Assembly: GCA_035525455.1 (NCBI GenBank)
Contig: DATLEF010000033.1
Location: 1 to 13,969, forward strand
From: JAQGMV01 sp035525455
Lineage (GTDB): Bacteria; Pseudomonadota; Gammaproteobacteria; Burkholderiales; SG8-41
Length of the DNA: 13,969 nucleotides
Reading direction: 5' to 3'
Shown here piece after piece: positions 1 through 7,317 of the stretch; positions within the stretch are counted from its first letter, which is position 1, and each line of letters begins with the position of its first letter. Under the pieces are notes generated by a model. That model did not search any database, was not told where the DNA came from, and saw nothing but the letters and a program-made list of their open reading frames with translations. Both the position numbers and the translations under genes were made by a program.

Positions 1-183
1 CTCGTAACCACCGCCGAAAAAGCGATCAAGGCCGCCGAGGCGAAGAACAAGGATGCCGTCTTCGAGATCGGCGGCGAAATCTACGTCGCCTGCCGCGGTT
101 GCCACGATCGGTACGCGAAGCATCTGAACGCCGCCGTATCCCCGGACGCGTCCCGCACCGCTCCGTCAGCTGCGCCGCAATGA
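1..183 (+). CDS. C-terminal fragment of a c-type cytochrome (heme motif near the C-terminus)
   Basis: The reading frame is open from the window edge to a TGA at 181-183, giving the last 60 residues of a protein whose start lies outside. It contains one CRGCH motif (91-105), the CXXCH signature for covalent heme c attachment, which implies export to the periplasm. The motif sits about 25 residues from the end and is followed by D-R-Y. This is the arrangement of class II (cytochrome c'/c-556-like) cytochromes, where heme is bound near the C-terminus. The preceding residues are Ala/Lys/Glu-rich and helical in character, which fits a four-helix bundle. The tail after the heme site is Ala/Pro/Ser-rich and probably disordered. 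A DUF6152-type gene follows after 125 bp. The exact subfamily is uncertain because most of the protein is missing. Confidence 0.75.
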   Translation, partial: LVTTAEKAIKAAEAKNKDAVFEIGGEIYVACRGCHDRYAKHLNAAVSPDASRTAPSAAPQ

Positions 184-232
184 GGACCAAAGCGCTCGAT
201 CGATTCTGCGCGTGCCTCCATTAAAACGCGCG

Positions 233-241
233 TGCTATATT
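233..241 (+). promoter_or_regulatory. Candidate extended -10 promoter upstream of the DUF6152-type gene
   Basis: The bases TGCTATATT carry a TG dinucleotide one base before TATATT, a 5/6 match to the sigma-70 -10 hexamer. I see no good -35 box 16-18 bp upstream, which is usual for extended -10 promoters. Transcription would start about 60 bp before the ATG at 309. Assigned by eye only. Confidence 0.35.
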
Positions 242-308
242 CACCGCGATACCCCCAGGGATTCGCCGGCTATCAGTTCACCGAAGTAATGCTTTTTCTG
301 GAGCGCTT

Positions 309-743
309 ATGAAAAGCAACCTTATCAAGGCTGCCGCATATTCCGGTTTGCTGAGTGTCGCGGCTTTCGCTTGGCCGGTCGCCGCGCATCATGCCACGAC
401 GATATTCGACGCGGATAAGCTGCTTCCGCTCGTCGGCACCGTGAAAGAGGTTCACTGGAAGAACCCGCACGTGGCGATCGTCATCGAGACGACTGATGTT
501 CGAGGTGCGTCGTCGGGACTCTGGGTGATCGAGCTCCCCAGTCCAGGTAATCTTGTTCGGTCGGGCTGGACACGGGCTGCCGTGAAGCCCGGCGACAAAG
601 TGGCGACAGACATTCATCCATTGCGTGACGGAAGCAAAGGCGGCGCGCTGAGAAAAATCACGCTGAGCGACACCGGCGTAGCGTATGCATACAACATGCG
701 GGATCAGGAACGCCCGAACGAGGAGCAGCAAGCGTCCAGGTGA
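309..743 (+). CDS. Secreted DUF6152-family protein
   Basis: This 144-residue protein has a signal peptide (basic start, hydrophobic stretch at about 8-26) with a likely cleavage site after Ala26. That leaves a mature chain beginning His27-His28. The pattern matches DUF6152: a His pair, then a GTV-(K/T)-E-x-H-W-x-N-P-H block (residues 43-54), a W-x-(I/V)-E-L strand with PSPGNL, an arginine-containing GW segment, KPGDKV and HPLRDGSKGG. The fold is probably a small periplasmic beta-barrel, and no biochemical role is established as far as I know. The start is supported by a CTGGAG ribosome site five bases before the ATG. It lies between a cytochrome c end and a TonB/PepSY uptake pair, so a periplasmic metal or redox role is possible, but that is inference. 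Family assignment is fairly firm. Confidence 0.85.
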   Translation: MKSNLIKAAAYSGLLSVAAFAWPVAAHHATTIFDADKLLPLVGTVKEVHWKNPHVAIVIETTDVRGASSGLWVIELPSPGNLVRSGWTRAAVKPGDKVATDIHPLRDGSKGGALRKITLSDTGVAYAYNMRDQERPNEEQQASR

Positions 744-774
744 GTTGCCCCACACGGAGGTTGCCTGATCGAAG

Positions 775-803
775 AAGCCCCGATGCAGGGGCTTTTTCTT
801 TTT
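775..803 (+). terminator. Rho-independent terminator (possible attenuator) before the TonB receptor gene
   Basis: AAGCCCC (775-781) and GGGGCTT (788-794) form a perfect 7-bp stem with a six-base loop, followed by a T-rich run to 803. It ends the transcript of the DUF6152-type gene. The ribosome site (about 804-810) and ATG (821) of the TonB receptor follow at once, so there is no room for a promoter between terminator and gene. Confidence 0.85.
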
Positions 804-820
804 AACGGAGATCACATCGA

Positions 821-3001
821 ATGCCGGCGCCGCCACTCTTCAACCATGCGCTCGTCGCCGCCGTGCTGATCGCCGCGCCGGCGCTCGCGCAAACCACTCT
901 TCCCGGCGTCGTCGTCAGAGATACGCGCGACACGCCGCTCAACACCAACTCACCCGCCGAAAGCGCGACGCGCCTGGGGCTGCCGGTGCGCGAGATTCCT
1001 GCGACCGTCGACGTCATCGATCAGGAGACGATGAGAAACCGCGGTTTGCGCACAGTGACCGAAGCTGTTCAGGCGTCAGCGGGAGTCACTGCAGGCGATT
1101 TTCCCGCCGAGCCCGCAGGGTTCTCGCTGCGCGGATATACGAACAGCCAGATCAACACGCTTTACAACGGCATCAGGACCGGCCCGCAGAATATGACTTC
1201 GCGCGTGATGGATGCCGGGAATCTCGAGCGCATCGAGATACTGAAAGGCCCGGCGTCACTCATGTCGGGGGAGGGCGCGGCCGGAGGTGCGATCAACTTC
1301 GTCACCAAACGCCCGCATCAAGGCCTTGTCGAGAACGAAGCGTACGTCTCCTTCGGCTCGTTCAATACCTGGCGCACGGGATTCGGCTCGGGAGGCAGTA
1401 CCTCGATTCAAGGTCTCGACTACCGCTTCGATCTCAACCGCGCTTCGACTCGCGGGTTCATCGGCGATACGCCGAATCAAAACTGGCATTTGTCGACCGC
1501 GCTCGATTACCGCGTGAGCGGTGCGTTCAGCGTTTTCGGCGCATTCGAAGCGAAGTACGATCGGGCGAGCGCGTACTGGGGCACGCCGCTCGTGTCGACC
1601 GCGGCGTCGGGTGCGAATGCGACCAGCGGTATCGTGTCGGGCACGTACGCGTCCACCTTCAACGGCACGAATCTGGGGGCCGTCACGATTGACAGCCGCA
1701 CGCTGCGCACCAACTACAACGTGGTCGATAACCGCAATGAAGCCGAGGAATACTGGCTGCGCGGCGGCTTCGAATGGCGCGTGGGCAACGGCGTGACGGT
1801 GCGTGACCAGGCGTACTACTACAGCGCCAAGCGCGAATGGCTCAACAACGAAGTGATTGCTTTCAACACGGCCACCGGGCTCGTCGACCGCGAGCGCTTC
1901 TATGTCGCGCACGACCAGACGCTCATCGGCAACAACGCGGCCGTGCAGTGGGACGCGAAGCTCTCCGGGCTCGACAACCGGCTGGTGGCCGCGCTCGAAA
2001 TCAGCAAGCTCGACTTCAAACGTCCGGGTGCTGCGAACTTTCCAGGCGACGCGGTGCCGCTCGTAGACCCGCCGCGCGGCACGTATGGGCTCCTCACTGT
2101 GCAGCAGCAGACGGCAGAAATCGTGACGACTGCGCTCGCCGTCGAGGACCGCCTGAAGCTCACGCCAACACTCTCCCTCGTGGGCGGCGTGCGCTACGAA
2201 GGGATCGACCTCGAGCGCACGTCGGCCAACGCGGCCGGCGCGAACCGCGCCGGATTTCCGTTCTCGACCCAATGGCATCCGGTGACGGGACGCGGCGGTT
2301 TTACGTGGGAGACGCTGCCGGGGTTCGTGGTATTCGGTCAATACGCCACGGGAGCGGACGTCGCCGCCAACAATCTCTTCCTGCTCGGCGCGCTGCAGCC
2401 GCTCAACCTGACGCGCTCGCGCACGTACGAAGGCGGCATCCGGCATCTCTTCTGGGATCGCAAAGCCGAGTGGTCGCTCGCGCTTTTCGACATCGAGCGC
2501 AAAAACGTCTACGCGGCGCAGGGCGGGCGCGCACTGAATGTTGCCGGCAGGCAGAGCTCACGCGGCGCCGAGGCCGCGCTGGGGGTGCGTCCGACAAATG
2601 CGTGGGCGTTCTGGGGAAACGTCGCTTATGTGCGAGCACGCTACGAGGACTACGAGTTCGCCGGTGGCTCTTTTTCGGGTAACACGCCGCCGAACGTGCC
2701 GCGTATCGTCGCCAATGCCGGCGCGTCCTATCGCTTCCCGACGTCGACGCCCGTCGAAATCGGGGCGTCGCTGCGCCACGTCGGCGACCGCTACAACACC
2801 GACGCGAACACCGTGAAAATGCTCGCCTACACCGTCGCCGATGCGCATGCCGCGCTCGACATCCGGAGAACGCGTCTCGCTTTCCGAGTGCGCAACGTCA
2901 CGAACGAGAAGTACGCGATCTGGGGCGATCCGTTCTATCCCGACCAGATCCTGCTCGGCGCGCCGCGCAGCTACGAGTTGTCGGCTGCAATGAAGTTCTG
3001 A
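821..3001 (+). CDS. TonB-dependent siderophore-type outer-membrane receptor
   Basis: This 726-residue protein has the usual length and architecture of ferric-siderophore receptors. A signal peptide ends at Ala-Leu-Ala (about residue 23). LPGVVVRD (27-34) is a possible TonB-box-like start. A plug domain follows (about 46-160) with IPATVDVIDQETM, RGLRTVTEAVQASAGV, SLRGY, NLERIEILKGPASLMSG and GGAINFVTKRP. The remainder is a 22-strand-type beta-barrel with alternating aromatic strands, ending in phenylalanine as outer-membrane barrels do. It would import an iron-siderophore or similar chelate using TonB-ExbBD energy. The ATG at 821 has an ACGGAG ribosome site ten bases upstream. The PepSY protein starts 11 bp after the stop, so the two are almost certainly co-transcribed. 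No extracytoplasmic-sigma-factor signalling extension is present, and I found no Fur box by eye. The ligand cannot be named. Confidence 0.93.
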   Translation: MPAPPLFNHALVAAVLIAAPALAQTTLPGVVVRDTRDTPLNTNSPAESATRLGLPVREIPATVDVIDQETMRNRGLRTVTEAVQASAGVTAGDFPAEPAGFSLRGYTNSQINTLYNGIRTGPQNMTSRVMDAGNLERIEILKGPASLMSGEGAAGGAINFVTKRPHQGLVENEAYVSFGSFNTWRTGFGSGGSTSIQGLDYRFDLNRASTRGFIGDTPNQNWHLSTALDYRVSGAFSVFGAFEAKYDRASAYWGTPLVSTAASGANATSGIVSGTYASTFNGTNLGAVTIDSRTLRTNYNVVDNRNEAEEYWLRGGFEWRVGNGVTVRDQAYYYSAKREWLNNEVIAFNTATGLVDRERFYVAHDQTLIGNNAAVQWDAKLSGLDNRLVAALEISKLDFKRPGAANFPGDAVPLVDPPRGTYGLLTVQQQTAEIVTTALAVEDRLKLTPTLSLVGGVRYEGIDLERTSANAAGANRAGFPFSTQWHPVTGRGGFTWETLPGFVVFGQYATGADVAANNLFLLGALQPLNLTRSRTYEGGIRHLFWDRKAEWSLALFDIERKNVYAAQGGRALNVAGRQSSRGAEAALGVRPTNAWAFWGNVAYVRARYEDYEFAGGSFSGNTPPNVPRIVANAGASYRFPTSTPVEIGASLRHVGDRYNTDANTVKMLAYTVADAHAALDIRRTRLAFRVRNVTNEKYAIWGDPFYPDQILLGAPRSYELSAAMKF

Positions 3002-3012
3002 CGCGCGCGGCG

Positions 3013-4431
3013 ATGCGCGTTCTCGTTTTCGTTCATCGCTGGCTCGGCGTTCTCTTCTGCCTTTTCTTCGCAATGTGGTTCGCAAGCGGCCTCGTCATGC
3101 ATTTCGTGCCTTTTCCGGCTTTGTCCGAAGCGGAGCGCGTCGCGGGCCTTGCGCCTATCGATGCGGCGCCGGCGCACGGCCCGGCAGCCGCCGTGAATGC
3201 GAGCGGCATCAGCAGCGTAACGCGCGTACGCCTGCTCGCGCGTCCCGATGGCGCCGTATACATCGTGCAGGGTGCATCGCTCGCGGCGCTCTACGCTGCC
3301 GACCTGTCGCCAGCGGCAGTGCGCAGCGAAACCGCAGCGCTTGCGATTGCGCTCGATCACGCGCGGCGTCGGGGACTTAACGCGACCGGCGCGCGCTTCG
3401 TCGAGCTCGCGGCGCACGACCAGTGGACCGTGCCGAATGCACTCGATCCGCATCGGCCGCTTTACCGGATAGCGCTTCCCGACGATGCGGGTACCGAGCT
3501 CTACGTGTCGTCCGTCACCGGAGAAATCGTTCGCGACACCACGCGCACCGAACGCGCCTGGAACTACGTCGGGGCCGTCGTCCACTGGATCTATCCGACA
3601 ATTCTGCGCAGCAACTGGCGAGCGTGGGACGCGACAGTCTGGACGTTGTCGCTCGCGGCACTTGTAGGCGCAATCGCCGGCGCCGTCCTCGGCGTCATTC
3701 GCCTGCGCGTGGTCTCTGGACGCCTCGTCTCGCCGTATGGCGCGTGGCAGGCGTGGCACCACTGGCTCGGCGTCGGTTGCATGGTTTTTCTTCTCACCTG
3801 GATATTCAGCGGCTGGCTGTCGATGGACCACGGGCGCCTCTTTTCAAAGGGCGCCCCGAGCCGTGACGATGCGGCTGCAGCAGCGAACGGCGCTGCATGG
3901 GCCGGCGTACCGGCGAGCGTTGGAGCGTCCGCGCAGGGCACACGCGAAATCGAGTGGTTCTCGTTCGACGGGAAGATGTACAGGCGGGAACGCCTGGCTT
4001 CGAATGCCCAGCGCATGATGACCGCAAGTGAAGCGAGCGCTTCGCGTCCGTTTCTCACAATCGATGAAATGAAAACGTTTGCGGCGAAGCTGACGCCTGA
4101 CTGCAGTGTCGCGGTTGTGGCGACTTCGCACGAGAACTACCCGGTCGTCTCCGCGGTACCGGGCGCGCCTGTTTATCGCATTGCGTGCGGCGAGCGCTGG
4201 CTGCACGTCGACGGCGCGAACGGTGCGCTGCTCGAAACGCTGGACGCTTCCCGGCGTGCGTATCGCTGGCTTTACAGCGCACTGCATACGCTCGACTTCC
4301 CGGCGCTGACCGCGCGGCCGCCGCTGCACACTGCGCTCATCGTCACATTGTGTGTGCTCGGCTTTGCGTTCAGCGTGACCGCCGTCGCGATCGCCTGGCG
4401 CAGGCTGCGCGTGAGTGTTGTACCGCGCTGA
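3013..4431 (+). CDS. PepSY-associated transmembrane protein, probable siderophore/ferric reductase partner
   Basis: This 472-residue inner-membrane protein has four predicted helices at about 6-30, 205-230, 250-271 and 438-462. The first begins with H-R-W-L-G-V and the third with W-H-H-W-L-G-V, the repeated signature of PepSY-TM proteins. Two PepSY-like periplasmic modules are visible at about 101-175 (ending in YVSSVTGEIV) and 346-420 (ending in LHVDGANGALLETLD). Histidines near the membrane faces (H8, H30, H191, H229/H230, H425) could bind heme. Members located next to TonB receptors are thought to reduce ferric siderophores at the inner membrane, which fits the 11-bp spacing from the receptor gene. 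The ribosome site is weak, so translation may be coupled to the upstream gene. CCGCG/CGCGG flank the stop (4423-4436) as a short hairpin without a T run. Confidence 0.88.
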   Translation: MRVLVFVHRWLGVLFCLFFAMWFASGLVMHFVPFPALSEAERVAGLAPIDAAPAHGPAAAVNASGISSVTRVRLLARPDGAVYIVQGASLAALYAADLSPAAVRSETAALAIALDHARRRGLNATGARFVELAAHDQWTVPNALDPHRPLYRIALPDDAGTELYVSSVTGEIVRDTTRTERAWNYVGAVVHWIYPTILRSNWRAWDATVWTLSLAALVGAIAGAVLGVIRLRVVSGRLVSPYGAWQAWHHWLGVGCMVFLLTWIFSGWLSMDHGRLFSKGAPSRDDAAAAANGAAWAGVPASVGASAQGTREIEWFSFDGKMYRRERLASNAQRMMTASEASASRPFLTIDEMKTFAAKLTPDCSVAVVATSHENYPVVSAVPGAPVYRIACGERWLHVDGANGALLETLDASRRAYRWLYSALHTLDFPALTARPPLHTALIVTLCVLGFAFSVTAVAIAWRRLRVSVVPR

Positions 4432-4463
4432 CGCGGCGAGCAACAGGAAGTTGGAAGGGAGAG

Positions 4464-5339
4464 CTACAACTGGCGCGCGCTGAAAGTGTTACACGCGTTG
4501 ACATCTCCGGTTTCGAGTCCGGTGCGCAGCCACCGCACGCGCTGCGCCGAAGTGCCGTGGGTAAAGGAATCCGGCACGACGTGGCCCTGTGTCTGTTTTT
4601 GGAGCGTGTCATCGCCGATGGCTGTCGCTGCAGTCACCGCTTCGTCGACGTCGCCCGGCTCGAGGAAATGTTTGGTGCGGTTGGTCCGGTTCGCCCAGAC
4701 ACCCGCGAAGCAATCGGCTTGCAGCTCGAGGCGCACCGAAAGCTGGTTGTAGGCTGCCTGGGATACGCGGCCGCGCTGCGCGTCCATTCTCGCCGCGATT
4801 CCAAGCAGGTTCTGCACGTGATGACCGACTTCGTGGGCGATCACATAGGCTTGTGCGAAATCGCCGGCGGCTTGAAAGCGGTCGCGCATGAGCTTATAGA
4901 AGCGCAGATCGATGTATACCTTGGCGTCGCCGGGACAATAAAACGGCCCGGCCGCGGCCTGCCCCATGCCGCACGCGGTGGGAAACGATCCGGTAAACAG
5001 CACGAGCTTCGGCGGCTGATAGCGTTTGCCCGACTCGTTGAAGATCTGCTCCCATGTGTCTTCGGTCGTTGCGAGCACGCGCGACACAAACACGGCCATC
5101 TCGTCGGTTTGGGGCGGTGGGGGCGCAGATCCGGTCACGACGGGCGCGTGACCCACGGGCGCATCGCCGCCCATCCCCAGAATTACGCGCGGGTCGATGC
5201 CGAATATCGCCGATGCGATCAACGCGATCACGACGCCGCCGAGGCTCAAGCCCCGGCCACCGATCGGAAAACCGCCACCGCCGCTCCATCCGCGGCGGTC
5301 CTCGACGTTCTCGCTCTGACGTTCGCCACCGATACGCAT
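4464..5339 (-). CDS. ypfJ: YpfJ-family neutral zinc metallopeptidase
   Basis: This is a 291-residue protein with one membrane anchor (about 29-47) and a zinc-protease domain. HEVGHHVQ (169-176) supplies the HExxH zinc ligands and catalytic Glu170. Glu205 in RLELQADCFAG is the likely third ligand. TACGMGQAAAGPFYCP (121-136) is typical of the family. I chose the ATG at 5339 over an in-frame GTG at 5363. The resulting N-terminus (MRIGG, then SENVEDRRG) matches the conserved family start, GAGAGG lies upstream, and the GTG is inside a hairpin. The physiological substrate is unknown. The gene is convergent with the PepSY gene (32 bp apart) and lies 93 bp downstream of the Bug receptor on the same strand. 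It is probably a housekeeping gene unrelated to the acid-catabolic genes. Confidence 0.92.
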   Translation of the reverse strand: MRIGGERQSENVEDRRGWSGGGGFPIGGRGLSLGGVVIALIASAIFGIDPRVILGMGGDAPVGHAPVVTGSAPPPPQTDEMAVFVSRVLATTEDTWEQIFNESGKRYQPPKLVLFTGSFPTACGMGQAAAGPFYCPGDAKVYIDLRFYKLMRDRFQAAGDFAQAYVIAHEVGHHVQNLLGIAARMDAQRGRVSQAAYNQLSVRLELQADCFAGVWANRTNRTKHFLEPGDVDEAVTAATAIGDDTLQKQTQGHVVPDSFTHGTSAQRVRWLRTGLETGDVNACNTFSARQL

Positions 5340-5349
5340 AGGGTTTACG

Positions 5350-5374
5350 TTCCTCTCTCGCACCGGGGGTGCGA
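5350..5374 (-). promoter_or_regulatory. Hairpin abutting the ypfJ ribosome-binding site
   Basis: TCGCACC (5358-5364) and GGTGCGA (5368-5374) form a perfect 7-bp inverted repeat with a three-base loop. On the minus-strand transcript it is followed directly by GAGAGGAAC, whose GAGAGG is the ribosome site for the ATG at 5339, about 12 bases further on. The alternative GTG start at 5363 falls inside the stem, which argues against its use. The hairpin could influence access to the ribosome site or mark the 5' end of the message. There is no T run, so it is not a standard terminator. Confidence 0.45.
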
Positions 5375-5432
5375 TTACTTCCCGCGTAGCGGCAAGTGAC
5401 GTACCTGGAGGTGTCGGGCCGAGTCGAAACGG

Positions 5433-6416
5433 TTATTTCGCGAGCCCGAGGTCGACGAGAAAAGCGCGCAGCTCGACGTGCTCGCGCTCGACGAATTTGC
5501 GGGCTTCCGCGCTGCGCATGTACTCGCTTCTCCACGCATTCGCTTCGAGCTCTTTTTTCCATTCCTCGGATTCGACGAGGCGGCGCAGCGCTTCGTCCCA
5601 ATAGGCGATCTGCGCCTCACTCATGCCTTTGGGGCCGATCATCATGCGCCAGTTCGTCACGACGGCGTCGAACCCGTGCTCGCGCCAGGTCGGCACGTCG
5701 GCGAGGACGCCCGGCAGACGCGAGGGCGCGGTCACTGCGATCACGCGGACCTGCCCCTGTTTGGCCATCGAAGCCGCGAATGCAGCGGTGATCGGCACGA
5801 CGTCGATGTGCCCTCCGAGCATCGCAGTGGTCGCGGCGCCGCCCGAGGGAAAGATGACCGTGCGCATCTTGCGAATATCGATTCCACCTGCCTTGAGCCC
5901 TGCGGCGGCGGCCTGATGATTCGCGCCGCCCAAGCTCGTGGCAATGCCGAAGCTCAGCGCGGCGGGATCTTTCCTGAGCGCCTCGACGAGCTCTTTTCCG
6001 CTGCGGATCGGCGAATCGGGTTTCACCACGATCGAAATGTATTCGCTGAAAAGGTGCGCGACCATCGTGAATTCCGTGTGGCTCGGTCCGCGCCCGACGA
6101 TGTTGTTGGTGAGCAGCGCTTTGCTGCCGAGCACCATGAAGTGCGCGTCGCCCGGATGCGTATTCAGGTAGGCGTATGCGACGGTGCCGCCGGCGCCGGG
6201 TTTGTTCACGACGTTCACCGGAACGCTCAGCTGCCGGCGCTCCTGCAGGACGGTCGCCATGATACGCAGAATGCGGTCCGAGCCTCCGCCGGGCGCGTTC
6301 GTCGCGATGACCTCGACCGCTTTTTCCGGTTTCCACGCAGTGGCGGCGTGCGCCGCTGCGCTGAGCGAGCAGCACGTGGCCAAAATCACGATCGCGCAAA
6401 CACGGTGTTTAGCCAT
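5433..6416 (-). CDS. Bug-family (TctC) periplasmic solute-binding receptor
   Basis: This 327-residue protein has a signal peptide cleaved near AHA-24, followed by the standard Bug fold. Family landmarks are KAVEVIATNAPGGGSDR (33-48), VVNKPGAGGTVAYAYL (69-84), PSGGAATTAMLGGHIDVV (190-207), RVIAVTAPSR (214-223) and LADVPTWREHGFD (228-240). Bug proteins bind small carboxylates and related solutes, either for tripartite tricarboxylate transporters or as orphan sensors. No TctA/TctB membrane genes lie in this window, so it is an orphan here. The ATG at 6416 has a strong GAGGGGGG ribosome site. It follows the aldolase-like gene by 70 bp on the same strand with no convincing terminator between them, so co-transcription is likely. 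The ligand cannot be predicted. Confidence 0.93.
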   Translation of the reverse strand: MAKHRVCAIVILATCCSLSAAAHAATAWKPEKAVEVIATNAPGGGSDRILRIMATVLQERRQLSVPVNVVNKPGAGGTVAYAYLNTHPGDAHFMVLGSKALLTNNIVGRGPSHTEFTMVAHLFSEYISIVVKPDSPIRSGKELVEALRKDPAALSFGIATSLGGANHQAAAAGLKAGGIDIRKMRTVIFPSGGAATTAMLGGHIDVVPITAAFAASMAKQGQVRVIAVTAPSRLPGVLADVPTWREHGFDAVVTNWRMMIGPKGMSEAQIAYWDEALRRLVESEEWKKELEANAWRSEYMRSAEARKFVEREHVELRAFLVDLGLAK

Positions 6417-6486
6417 CGCGCCCCCCTCGTTTGGTGACAGTTTTTTATTTCTCGACGTGGACGCTCACACCTTTCCAGCCTGGCGC

Positions 6487-7269
6487 TTACGCCTTGTATG
6501 ACGGATCGGTCTTGTCCAGCATCCTCAAATGCGCTTTCCATTCGACTTCGTGCTGCTTGTAAGCGAGGGCCGCGAACTGTTGCGCGGTCTTCAAGGCGAC
6601 CGATTCCGGAGGACGGCGCACTTTGGTGCCGCCGCCCAGCGCAGATACCTGGGACTGGCATGCGCGCTCGAGGTAATACATGTAATCGAACGCTTCGCCG
6701 ATCGATTCGCCGCACGTCAGCAGCCCGTGATTGCGCAGGATCATCGCTTTGTGCGTGCCGAGGTCCGCGACGAGCCGCTTCTGCTCGTCGAGCTCGAGCG
6801 CGAGACCCTCGTAATCGTGATACGCGATCCTGCCGGTAAAGCGCATGGCGTGCTGGGACAGGGGCAGCAGACCGTCCTCCTGTGCAGACACGGCGATTCC
6901 GGCGCTCGTGTGCGTGTGCATCACGCAATGGATTTCAGGCCGCGCGCTATGGACCGCGCTGTGGATCACATAGCCCGCGCGATTGATGCCGTTGCCGGTC
7001 GGATCGTCCACGATCTCGCCTTCGAGGGTGACTTTCACCAGCGTGGATGCGCTGATCTCGTCCCAAAGCAGGCCGAACGCATTGATGAGGAAGTGGTGCT
7101 CGGGTCCGGGCACACGCGCAGAAATATGCGTGTAAATCATGTCAGTCATGCGGTAATGCGACGCGAGGCGATAGCACGCCGCGAGATTTACGCGCGCCTC
7201 CCATTCTTCGGGAGTGACGCGCTCGCGTACCGACGGCGCCGAAACTTTGCGCAGCTCTGAAGTCGTCAT
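6487..7269 (-). CDS. Class II aldolase/adducin-family protein lacking the catalytic Glu
   Basis: This 260-residue protein has the class II aldolase/adducin fold. His118 and His120 (in CVMHTHTSAG) and His181 (in ILRNHGLL) form the metal-binding triad, and their spacing equals that of FucA His92/His94/His155 as I recall it. Counting back from His118, the catalytic FucA Glu73 aligns with Gly99 in the RAGYVIHSAV segment, as in adducin-like members. The protein may therefore be a metal-dependent lyase, decarboxylase or epimerase rather than a classical aldolase. The ATG at 7269 is preceded by GAGGAG seven bases upstream (complement of 7277-7282). The frame stays open far upstream, but only as the antisense of the dehydrogenase gene. 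It is divergent from a D-2-hydroxyacid dehydrogenase and is followed by a Bug receptor, suggesting hydroxy- or keto-acid catabolism. Confidence 0.9.
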   Translation of the reverse strand: MTTSELRKVSAPSVRERVTPEEWEARVNLAACYRLASHYRMTDMIYTHISARVPGPEHHFLINAFGLLWDEISASTLVKVTLEGEIVDDPTGNGINRAGYVIHSAVHSARPEIHCVMHTHTSAGIAVSAQEDGLLPLSQHAMRFTGRIAYHDYEGLALELDEQKRLVADLGTHKAMILRNHGLLTCGESIGEAFDYMYYLERACQSQVSALGGGTKVRRPPESVALKTAQQFAALAYKQHEVEWKAHLRMLDKTDPSYKA

Positions 7270-7317
7270 AGGGGTTCTCCTCAGTAATACAATACCCTTT
7301 TTTGCAAGGGACAGCAC
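7270..7317. promoter_or_regulatory. Compact divergent promoter region between aldolase-like and dehydrogenase genes
   Basis: Only 48 bp separate two divergent starts. An A/T-rich core gives TACAAT on the plus strand (7288-7293) and TATTGT on the minus strand (complement of 7289-7294). These are overlapping -10-like boxes, matching 5/6 and 4/6. The -35 matches are poor on both sides. CCCTT (7295-7299) and AAGGG (7306-7310) form a 5-bp inverted repeat that includes the AAGGGA ribosome site of the dehydrogenase gene. Confidence 0.4.

Noticed and set aside
683..692. Ten-base palindrome GTATGCATAC inside the DUF6152-type gene
   Set aside because: It encodes normal conserved-looking residues and a palindrome of this length is expected by chance in a window this size.
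783..869. Possible short leader peptide starting at the ATG in the terminator loop, overlapping the TonB receptor start
   Set aside because: The nearest ribosome-site-like GGAGG is 22 bases upstream, too far for normal initiation, and the frame would read through the terminator T run.
1256..2446. A 396-codon open frame on the minus strand inside the TonB receptor gene
   Set aside because: Arg/Glu/His-rich translation with no domain features; it is the antisense of a GC-rich gene whose plus-strand product is unmistakable.
4185..5399. A 404-codon plus-strand frame crossing the PepSY end and ypfJ
   Set aside because: It is a shadow of the PepSY gene in another frame and of ypfJ in antisense; both true genes have clear family motifs.
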